This document shows, one piece after another, positions 57,780-64,000 of a stretch of 64,000 bases of DNA (the first letter of the stretch is position 1; each line of letters opens with the position of its first letter). The position numbers were made by a program, and so were the translations under genes. A model generated the notes under the pieces. That model was given only the letters and a program-made list of their open reading frames with translations. It made no database searches and had not been told where the DNA came from. This stretch comes from Yersinia enterocolitica. Lineage in GTDB: Bacteria; Pseudomonadota; Gammaproteobacteria; Enterobacterales; Enterobacteriaceae. The DNA is taken from contig NBTC02000002.1 in assembly GCA_002082245.2 (NCBI GenBank), positions 2,294,001-2,358,000 on the forward strand, written 5' to 3'.

Positions 57780-59513
57780 ATGTCGATAACGCCTTTTCTT
57801 GCAGCCGCAATTCAATTTGAACCCTTAATGTTTGCCAAAGAAGCGAATTTGCGTCAGTTACTGGCATTGGTAGAACAGGCGGCACAGAAAGGTGCTCGTC
57901 TGATTACCACGCCAGAAATGGCGACCACCGGTTACTGTTGGTTTGATCGACAAGAGATTGCGCCCATGGTCGAAACCGTCCCCGGTGAGAGCACCGCTCG
58001 CTTTGCGCAACTGGCGCAGCGTTATCAATGCTATATCGTCTTAGGGATGCCAGAAGTGGATCCGCAAACAGCGCTGTATTACAACAGTGCAGTACTCATC
58101 GGGCCGCAGGGGGTGATTGGCTGCCATCGCAAAAGCCACCCCTATATTTCAGAGCCTAAATGGGCTGCTGCGGGTGACGTCGGGCATCAAGTGTTTGATA
58201 CACCGCTGGGACGTATTGGCATGCTGGTGTGTATGGATATTCATTTTCCCGAAACGGCCCGTCTGCTGGCACTGGATGGCGTTGATGTCATTTGCCATAT
58301 CAGCAACTGGCTGGCAGAGCGCACTCCGGCCCCTTACTGGATCAGCCGGGCCATGGAAAATGGCTGCTATCTGTTGGAAAGCAACCGCTGGGGATTAGAG
58401 CGCGGCGTGCAATTTAGCGGTGGCAGTTGCATCATTGAGCCTGATGGCAACATTGCTGCGGTGGTGGATGGCGGCGATGGGATTGCTTATGCCGAAATTG
58501 ACATCAGCCGTAGCCGTCAGCGTCAAGTGTTAGGCGAGTTAGTGTTTGACCAGCGCCGCCCTGACTATTATCACGCGCTATTAAGTGACAGTTTTTTGTG
58601 GAACCCACAGGATTTCTTTGGGCTTTACGGGCAACGGCCGTTGCCGCCCGGTAAGCAGAGCCGGATCACGGTAGCGCAGTTCTCCCCAACAGAACGGGTG
58701 GAGGATAATTTGGCAGCAATTACCGCCCTGACAGAAGAGGCGGTGTTACAGCAAGGCAGTGAGCTTATCGTGTTCCCGGAGTTATCCCTGACCGGTTATC
58801 TCGCGGGTGCGGTTCAGGCCCAAACATCAGAAAGTCCCGCGGTGCAGGCGCTGGCTCGTCTGGCTATAAAGTTACGGGTATATCTGGTAGTAGGAATGGC
58901 CGAAAAACAGCAAGATAAGTGCTACAACACCCAGATTCTGTTGGGGCCGGAGGGGGTCATTGGCACCTATCGGCAAATACATCTGTCTCGAGCACATCAA
59001 GCGTGGGCTAGCGCTGGGGAGCACTGGTGCGTATTTGATACTGCGCTCGGAAGGGTCGGATTGCTACTGGGCCATGATGCACTGTTGCCCGAATCAGCGC
59101 GTATTTTGGCCCTGATGGGATGCGATATTATCGCCTGTTCCGCCGCACTTCCTGCGGGGTTCACTGCTGCGCATGCGGGCAGTGTCGTGGTGCAAAATTA
59201 TCCGATTCCAATGGGAGCCGACCCGCTACACTGGCACTTATTCAGAACCCGCGCGGGGGAAAATAATCTTTATTTGGCCTTTGCCAATGCTGTCGATGAC
59301 CTCAATCAGCAAGGAGGATATAGCGGAATATTCGGGCCGGAAACCTTCACTTTCCCACGTCTTGAGCGGCTGCTGTGGCAAGAAACGCAAGCCGTAACAC
59401 AAACCATTAATACCGCGTCTCTCGCCGGCAGCCCCTACCCAACCAATGTCGTGCGCCGTAAAGATCTGGTCACCATGCGCCAGCCCCATCACTACAAACC
59501 GTTACTGAATTAG
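57780..59513 (+). CDS. tandem carbon-nitrogen hydrolase with one degenerate domain
   Basis: 577 residues holding two complete nitrilase-fold domains. Domain 1 (about 3-270) has the catalytic set Glu (TPEMATTGY), Lys (CHRKSHPY) and Cys (MLVCMDIHFPE). Domain 2 (about 300-550) keeps Glu (FPELSLTGY) but has Gln for Lys (TYRQIHL) and Gly for Cys (LLLGHDALLPE), so it should be inactive. It probably hydrolyses amides or N-carbamoyl compounds. I start at 57780: a GAGG site lies seven bases upstream, whereas the ATG at 57768 has none. Last gene of the amide module. Confidence 0.85.
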   Translation: MSITPFLAAAIQFEPLMFAKEANLRQLLALVEQAAQKGARLITTPEMATTGYCWFDRQEIAPMVETVPGESTARFAQLAQRYQCYIVLGMPEVDPQTALYYNSAVLIGPQGVIGCHRKSHPYISEPKWAAAGDVGHQVFDTPLGRIGMLVCMDIHFPETARLLALDGVDVICHISNWLAERTPAPYWISRAMENGCYLLESNRWGLERGVQFSGGSCIIEPDGNIAAVVDGGDGIAYAEIDISRSRQRQVLGELVFDQRRPDYYHALLSDSFLWNPQDFFGLYGQRPLPPGKQSRITVAQFSPTERVEDNLAAITALTEEAVLQQGSELIVFPELSLTGYLAGAVQAQTSESPAVQALARLAIKLRVYLVVGMAEKQQDKCYNTQILLGPEGVIGTYRQIHLSRAHQAWASAGEHWCVFDTALGRVGLLLGHDALLPESARILALMGCDIIACSAALPAGFTAAHAGSVVVQNYPIPMGADPLHWHLFRTRAGENNLYLAFANAVDDLNQQGGYSGIFGPETFTFPRLERLLWQETQAVTQTINTASLAGSPYPTNVVRRKDLVTMRQPHHYKPLLN

Positions 59514-59525
59514 TCCCTTTCCCTG

Positions 59526-59557
59526 ACTAACCTCGGATAAGTATTACCGGGGTTAGT
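59526..59557 (+). terminator. probable terminator of the amide module
   Basis: ACTAACC(T)CGG...CCG(G)GGTTAGT hairpin 12 bases after the nitrilase stop; no T-run. Confidence 0.45.
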
Positions 59558-59572
59558 GCTATAACCGCGCCA

Positions 59573-59592
59573 TTTTGCACATATGTGCAAAA
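59573..59592. promoter_or_regulatory. candidate SorC operator 1
   Basis: Perfect 20-base palindrome TTTTGCACATATGTGCAAAA. Best copy of a motif found three times before sorC. Confidence 0.65.
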
Positions 59593-59711
59593 CCAACCAT
59601 ATCACACAAAATAAAAATGTGATCACAATCCAAATTTTGTCGTCAAGATCGTTGCGGCACACAAAAACCCTATTTCAATTTATTTAATATAAATCAATTC
59701 ATTAAATATGA

Positions 59712-59727
59712 ATGCACATCTGTGCGA
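59712..59727. promoter_or_regulatory. candidate SorC operator 2
   Basis: ATGCACATCTGTGCGA, a 12-base near-palindrome TGCACA-TC-TGTGCG sharing the TGCACA core of the other two sites. Confidence 0.5.
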
Positions 59728-59855
59728 TAACTAAAGTGGGTAATAGCGCTTGAATTGGTTTTTTATGGAAGATATTGAGAGTTATTCGTTATATTGTGCT
59801 TTTGACTTCAAAAATGGAAAGTGATTATATCAAGCCATAGATAACTTAATGACAT

Positions 59856-59871
59856 TTGCACAAATGTGCAA
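59856..59871. promoter_or_regulatory. candidate SorC operator 3, overlapping the ribosome site
   Basis: TTGCACAAATGTGCAA, ending where the AGAGG ribosome site of sorC begins and 10 bases before the ATG at 59882. Occupancy would favour autoregulation. Its first 12 bases recur at 59919-59930 inside sorC. Confidence 0.6.
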
Positions 59872-59881
59872 GAGGTTGAAA

Positions 59882-60841
59882 ATGGAAAAGAGCGACGATC
59901 TGCGCCTGATGGTGAAAATTGCACAAATGTATTACGAGCAAAACTTCACGCAAGCGGAGATAGCACGCGCGCTCGGTATTTATCGCACCAGTATCAGCCG
60001 AATGCTAAAAAAAGTACGCGAACAGGGCATTGTTACTATTTCAATCAATTATAACTATAACGAGAATCTGTTACTGGAACAGCAGTTGAAGTCGCGTTTT
60101 AAATTACGTGAGGCGATTGTCGTCTCTTCAGAACATGATCAATCGCCAGAACATCAGTTGATATTAATGGCAAAACAGTGTGCCGCATTGTTAAACCGAA
60201 TTATTGAAAATGGCGATATCCTCGGCTTCTCTTGGGGCAGTGCGATTGCCACCCTGATTGAGCAAATGGATATATCACCGGTATCGCGTCAGTTAACCTG
60301 TATCCCGATGGTGGGTGGCCCCTCAGGTAAACTGGAAAGCCGTTATCATGTGAATACCCTGGTTTATAGCGCCGCAATGAAATTAAAAGGCGAGTCATTG
60401 TTGATCGATTTCCCGGCAATTCTGGAGAAAAGTGTTATCCGTGATGGCATTGTGCAATCTCAGCATTATCAGGCTATCGCTGACTATTGGCAGCGGCTGG
60501 ATATCGCTATATTCGGTATTGGTTCACCCAATATCTCGGGGAATTCCACCTGGCGCGCTTTTTATGGCAGTGATGTTATTGATCACTTTAATGACCGACA
60601 GGTTGCTGGCGATATTTGTTCGCGTTTTTACGATTTGCAGGGCAACCCGGTGGAAACCTACATTAGCGATAAGACGATCACTATCGACTTAGAGAAAATT
60701 AAAAAAGCCCGTTATTCCATCGGTATTGCGCATTCCCATGAAAAAATCAGCGGGATCATCGGAGCAATTAAAGGAAAGTATATTAATAGTCTGGTGACCA
60801 CGAAAGAAACTGCCGAGGAGATACTCAAACTAACGGCATAA
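59882..60841 (+). CDS. sorC: sorbose operon regulator SorC
   Basis: 319 residues, SorC family, closely similar to Klebsiella SorC from the first residues (MEKSDDLRLMVKIAQMYYEQNFTQ). Helix-turn-helix TQAEIARALGIYRTSISRMLKKVREQGIV at about 22-50; sensor domain with GFSWGSAIATLIEQ and PMVGGPSGKLESRYHVNTL. Start at 59882: AGAGG lies six to ten bases upstream and homology begins here; the frame to 59849 crosses operator 3. It activates or represses the sor operon according to sorbose 1-phosphate. Confidence 0.93.
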   Translation: MEKSDDLRLMVKIAQMYYEQNFTQAEIARALGIYRTSISRMLKKVREQGIVTISINYNYNENLLLEQQLKSRFKLREAIVVSSEHDQSPEHQLILMAKQCAALLNRIIENGDILGFSWGSAIATLIEQMDISPVSRQLTCIPMVGGPSGKLESRYHVNTLVYSAAMKLKGESLLIDFPAILEKSVIRDGIVQSQHYQAIADYWQRLDIAIFGIGSPNISGNSTWRAFYGSDVIDHFNDRQVAGDICSRFYDLQGNPVETYISDKTITIDLEKIKKARYSIGIAHSHEKISGIIGAIKGKYINSLVTTKETAEEILKLTA

Positions 60842-60863
60842 AGTTCAGCTAAAGAAATACCAT

Positions 60864-60902
60864 GAGGAAAAGTTTACTGTCAGTCATGATTAACTTTTCC
60901 TC
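60864..60902. terminator. hairpin between sorC and sorD
   Basis: GAGGAAAAGTT and AACTTTTCCTC form an 11-pair stem with a 17-base loop, followed by TTTATATC. Likely a partial terminator, reducing sorC-sorD read-through or marking a second promoter for sorD. Confidence 0.6.
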
Positions 60903-60983
60903 TTTATATCAAAAAACTCAATTAATTGCGCCTTAGGGTGTATGGCTGAGTATTAGCAAAATTCAGAACAGCAGGGAAATTCT

Positions 60984-61790
60984 ATGAACGATTGGCTTAA
61001 TTTAAAAGATAAAGTTGTCATTGTAACCGGTGGTGCATCAGGGATTGGCTACGCTATTGTGGAAGAGTTACTGGCGGCAGGTGCCAAGGTGCAATTAGCC
61101 GATGTTAATAAACTTGACGGTGACATTAAAAATAATCCACAGCTGAGTTTTATTCAATTGGATATTTCAGACCGTAGCAGTGTACAGACTGCAATTGATA
61201 ATATTCTAACCCAACATGGGCATATTGATGCATTAGTTAATAATGCCGGGATTAATCTCCCCCGTCTGCTGGTCGATCCGAAACAGAGCCACAGCCAATA
61301 TGAGCTGAAAGATAACGAATTTGAAAAAATGGTAAATGTGAATCAGAAAGGGGTGTATCTGATGTCACAAGCCGTGGCACGCAATATGGTTGAGAACAAA
61401 CGCGGTGTCATTATTAATCTCACGTCGGAAAGTGGATTAGAAGGCTCTGAAGGACAAAGCTGTTATGCCGCAACTAAAGCCGCACTATATAGTTTTACCC
61501 GCTCCTGGGCCAAAGAACTGGGAAAATACGGTATTCGTGTGGTGGGCGTCGCGCCGGGTATTTTGGAGAAAACCGGTTTGCGCACCCTGGATTATGAAGA
61601 AGCACTGGCCTACACCCGTAATATAACAGTTGAGCAGTTACGTGACGGTTATACCAAGAATGCCATTCCAATTGGCCGGGCTGGAAAACTATCAGAAGTG
61701 GCTGATTTTGTGACTTACTTATTATCCGAACGTGCCAGCTATATTACCGGCGTTACCTACAACATTGCCGGTGGTAAAACCCGAGGCTAA
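60984..61790 (+). CDS. sorD: sorbitol-6-phosphate 2-dehydrogenase SorD
   Basis: A 268-residue short-chain dehydrogenase converting sorbitol 6-phosphate to fructose 6-phosphate, the last step of L-sorbose use. NAD site VTGGASGIGYAIVEELL, active-site Ser/Tyr/Lys in LTSESGLEGSEGQSCYAATKAAL, and a C-terminus (ITGVTYNIAGGKTRG) nearly identical to Klebsiella SorD. An AGCAGGG site precedes the ATG. Confidence 0.95.
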   Translation: MNDWLNLKDKVVIVTGGASGIGYAIVEELLAAGAKVQLADVNKLDGDIKNNPQLSFIQLDISDRSSVQTAIDNILTQHGHIDALVNNAGINLPRLLVDPKQSHSQYELKDNEFEKMVNVNQKGVYLMSQAVARNMVENKRGVIINLTSESGLEGSEGQSCYAATKAALYSFTRSWAKELGKYGIRVVGVAPGILEKTGLRTLDYEEALAYTRNITVEQLRDGYTKNAIPIGRAGKLSEVADFVTYLLSERASYITGVTYNIAGGKTRG

Positions 61791-61802
61791 ACAGGAGGTA
61801 TG

Positions 61803-62225
61803 ATGGTTAGTGTCATTTTTTGTGCTCATGGTGATTTAGCGGTTTCAATGCTTAACTCCGTCAATATGGTGTATGGCGAAACACAAAATATTACCCCGCT
61901 GTTATTTAACCGTGGTGAAAATGCCGAAGATTTAGTGACAAAAATGCAGGATGTGATGGCACATAGTGACAGTTGCTCTTGGCTGATTGCGGTTGATTTG
62001 CAAGGTGGCAGCCCATACAACGCTGCCGCACGGTTGGCATTCAACAATCACAACATTCAAGTTATCAGTGGGTTATCACTACCACTGGCACTGGAGATTG
62101 CCGATAACCAGCACTCGATGGCAGTAAGAGAACTGGCTGATTACTTACTGGAAATCGGCGCGCAGTGTGTGCAGTCATTCCATCACTTACAGAATGTCGA
62201 AGAAGAAGAGGCCGACTTTATATGA
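61803..62225 (+). CDS. sorF: L-sorbose PTS EIIA component SorF
   Basis: 140 residues, mannose-family EIIA. The phosphorylated histidine is H8 in SVIFCAHGDLA (counting from 61803), and LIAVDLQGGSPYNAA is the family motif. Of two adjacent ATGs I choose the second because AGGAGG lies four bases before it but only one before the first. Overlaps sorB by four bases. Confidence 0.93.
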   Translation: MVSVIFCAHGDLAVSMLNSVNMVYGETQNITPLLFNRGENAEDLVTKMQDVMAHSDSCSWLIAVDLQGGSPYNAAARLAFNNHNIQVISGLSLPLALEIADNQHSMAVRELADYLLEIGAQCVQSFHHLQNVEEEEADFI

Positions 62226-62722
62226 AAATCAATCTGGCAAGAATTGACGACCGGCTGATTCACGGTCAGGTCACCACGGTATGGGCGAAAGAGGCCAAAG
62301 CTGGGCGGATTATTATCTGTAGCGACGAAGTCTATAACGATGATATTCGTAAAACGTTATTAAAACAGGCAGCACCTCCGGGAATAAAAGTAAACGTGGT
62401 TAATATAGAAAAAGCCGTCGCGGTTTACCACAATCCTAATTACAGTAATGATACGGTTTTTTATTTATTTACCAATCCGACCGATGTTTTGCGCCTGGTG
62501 GATCAAGGCGTGAAGATTGAAGTTATTAATATTGGTGGCATGGCATTTAAACAAGGTAAAAGGCAATTAACTAAAGCAGTATCAGTTGACCAGGAGGATA
62601 TTAAAGCCTTTTATGCATTAGCTGAACGTGGCGTACATTTGGATTTACGGGTAGTCACTTCCGACCCTCAGGTAGATGTGATTAAAAAATACGTGAACTG
62701 GAGTCTAAATAACGACATTTAA
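62222..62722 (+). CDS. sorB: L-sorbose PTS EIIB component SorB
   Basis: 166 residues, mannose-family EIIB: NLARIDDRLIHGQVTTVWAKE with the phosphorylated histidine H15-type in RLIHGQV, then ADRI-type INIGGMAFKQGKRQLTKAVSV. Starts at the ATGA overlap with sorF; the longer frame to 62165 is inside sorF. Confidence 0.95.
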   Translation: MKINLARIDDRLIHGQVTTVWAKEAKAGRIIICSDEVYNDDIRKTLLKQAAPPGIKVNVVNIEKAVAVYHNPNYSNDTVFYLFTNPTDVLRLVDQGVKIEVINIGGMAFKQGKRQLTKAVSVDQEDIKAFYALAERGVHLDLRVVTSDPQVDVIKKYVNWSLNNDI

Positions 62723-62861
62723 CACAACCGACAAATAATAACTCAGGTTTTATTAAACATTTAAATCCGCTTACTCAACCTGGGCAATGAAACTATTTAA
62801 TGATAATCCATGGCGATAGTGGCCAGGGTTAATAGGAGTATATTGCCGAAAGGGGTCCACC

Positions 62862-63659
62862 ATGGAAATAAGTTTAGTACAGATAATCTTAATCTTTATT
62901 TTCTCATGCATCGCCGGTATGGGCAGTGTGCTGGATGAATTTCAAACTCATCGGCCATTAATCGCCTGTACCATTACTGGCCTGATCCTCGGTGATATGA
63001 CCACCGGCGTGATTCTCGGCGGTACCTTGGAATTGATCGCCCTCGGGTGGATGAACGTCGGTGCGGCGCAATCCCCCGATTCCGCCCTCGCCAGTATTAT
63101 CTCAACCATTCTGGTGATTGTCGGCCATCAAAACATTGCCACCGGGATTGCTATCGCCCTACCCGTGGCGGCAGCCGGTCAGGTGCTGACAGTGTTCGCC
63201 CGTACCATTACCGTGGTTTTCCAGCACGCAGCAGATAGGGCCGCAGAAAAAGCCAACTTTGCCATGATCGACTTAATGCATGTCTCAGCCCTACTGGTTC
63301 AGGCTCTGCGCGTGGCGATACCGGTTTTGATCGTATCCATCTTTGTCAGTGCCGATACCGTCAGTCACATGCTCAGCGCGATTCCAACCGTAGTCACCCA
63401 TGGGTTACAAATCGCGGGCGGATTTATTGTGGTGGTCGGTTATGCCATGGTACTCAACATGATGGGCGTGAAATACCTTATGCCCTTCTTCTTCCTCGGT
63501 TTTATTGTCGGTGGCTACCTTGGTTTCAGCCTGCTCGCCTTCGGTGGCATCGGCCTGATTATTGCCTTGCTATATATCCAGTTAAATCCTCTGTATCAGA
63601 AACCGGCGGCTCCTGCGACGTCAGCCAGCCACGCCAAACTTGATGAATTAGAAGATTAG
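62862..63659 (+). CDS. sorA: L-sorbose PTS EIIC component SorA
   Basis: 265 residues, integral membrane EIIC of the mannose/sorbose family: GMGSVLDEFQTHRPLIACTITGLILGDMTTGVILGGTLELIALGWMNVGAAQSPD at the start is the signature. Forms the channel with SorM. The 139-base gap to sorB contains CAGGTT...AACCTG arms. Confidence 0.95.
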   Translation: MEISLVQIILIFIFSCIAGMGSVLDEFQTHRPLIACTITGLILGDMTTGVILGGTLELIALGWMNVGAAQSPDSALASIISTILVIVGHQNIATGIAIALPVAAAGQVLTVFARTITVVFQHAADRAAEKANFAMIDLMHVSALLVQALRVAIPVLIVSIFVSADTVSHMLSAIPTVVTHGLQIAGGFIVVVGYAMVLNMMGVKYLMPFFFLGFIVGGYLGFSLLAFGGIGLIIALLYIQLNPLYQKPAAPATSASHAKLDELED

Positions 63660-63670
63660 GAGACGCTGAA

Positions 63671-64000
63671 ATGAGCACACCTCACAAACAATTAACTCGC
63701 TCTGATCTGTTTAAAATGTTCTTACGCAGTAACTTACAACAAGCCTCTTTTAACTATGAACGTATCCACGGCTTAGGTTTTTGCTATGACATGGTGCCCG
63801 CAATCAAGCGTTTGTACCCACTGAAAGAAGATCAGGTTGCTGCCTTAAAACGTCATTTAGTGTTCTTCAACACCACTCCCGCCGTCTGTGGCCCGGTTAT
63901 CGGGGTGACGGCGGCGATGGAAGAAGCGCGAGCCAATGGGGCCGACATTGATGAAGGGGCAATTAATAGTCTGAAAGTCGGGCTAATGGGGCCATTGGCC
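63671..64000 (+). CDS. sorM: L-sorbose PTS EIID component SorM, 3' truncated
   Basis: The first 110 codons of a mannose-family EIID gene, running off the window: MSTPHKQLTRSDLFKMFLRS, NYERIHGLGFCYDMVPAIKRLY and TTPAVCGPVIGVTAAMEE are typical. Starts 11 bases after sorA, with TTAGGAGACG upstream. SorE (sorbose-1-phosphate reductase) would be expected beyond the edge. Confidence 0.92.
   Translation, partial: MSTPHKQLTRSDLFKMFLRSNLQQASFNYERIHGLGFCYDMVPAIKRLYPLKEDQVAALKRHLVFFNTTPAVCGPVIGVTAAMEEARANGADIDEGAINSLKVGLMGPLA

Larger units (their letters stand above)
59514..59881. other. sorC upstream region
   Basis: 368 bases without a gene. Holds the hairpin at 59526 and three TGCACA-type palindromes at 59573-59592, 59712-59727 and 59856-59871, about 137 and 144 bases apart, in A+T-rich DNA. 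Confidence 0.65.

Overview
The window is a stretch of an enterobacterial chromosome. Gene content and order (corB-luxS-micA-gshA-yqaA-yqaB-argV/serV tRNAs-csrA-alaS-recX-recA-pncC), copies of a Yersinia-style palindromic intergenic repeat and close protein similarity to E. coli and Klebsiella homologues point to Yersinia, probably the Y. enterocolitica group. The genus call is firm inference; the species call is not. No phage, insertion sequence or CRISPR array was seen.

Housekeeping block (1-11.4 kb, nearly all on the minus strand): the end of a CNNM/CorC membrane protein, luxS, the sRNA gene micA on the plus strand with a sigma-E-type promoter, gshA, yqaA, yqaB, a tRNA operon (one Ser-GCT, three Arg-ACG, plus a broken fourth Arg copy with a duplicated terminator), csrA, alaS, recX, recA with a LexA box set inside its promoter, and pncC.

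Accessory catabolic block (11.6-64 kb): several self-contained nutrient modules follow one another. (1) An MFS transporter. (2) A SorC-family regulator facing an operon of fucose-isomerase-like protein, FGGY kinase, split transketolase, RbsABC-like sugar importer and DUF2291 lipoprotein; this architecture suggests a branched-pentose (apiose-like) route. (3) A vapBC toxin-antitoxin pair. (4) dmsABC plus a DmsD-type chaperone for anaerobic DMSO/TMAO respiration. (5) A full L-fucose regulon, fucAO divergent from fucPIKUR. (6) An L-xylulose-type module: AraD-like 4-epimerase, DeoR regulator, ABC importer, UlaE-like 3-epimerase and L-xylulokinase. (7) A class I fumarase. (8) An amide/urea-type module: five-gene branched-chain-type ABC importer, acetamidase/formamidase, cytoplasmic AmiC-like sensor, AmiR-like ANTAR antiterminator and a tandem nitrilase, preceded by a promoter and leader terminator suited to antitermination. 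(9) The L-sorbose operon sorC-sorD-sorF-sorB-sorA-sorM, cut by the window end.

The sugar modules converge on the pentose phosphate pool and lower glycolysis: fucose gives DHAP and lactaldehyde, the xylulose module gives D-xylulose 5-phosphate, sorbose gives fructose 6-phosphate, and the transketolase module probably gives a sugar phosphate plus a C3 product. The amide module would supply ammonia and carboxylates. The most interesting points are the antitermination-controlled amide module with a half-dead tandem nitrilase, the transketolase module, the palindromic operator arrays upstream of sorC and fucP, and the tRNA-Arg remnant.
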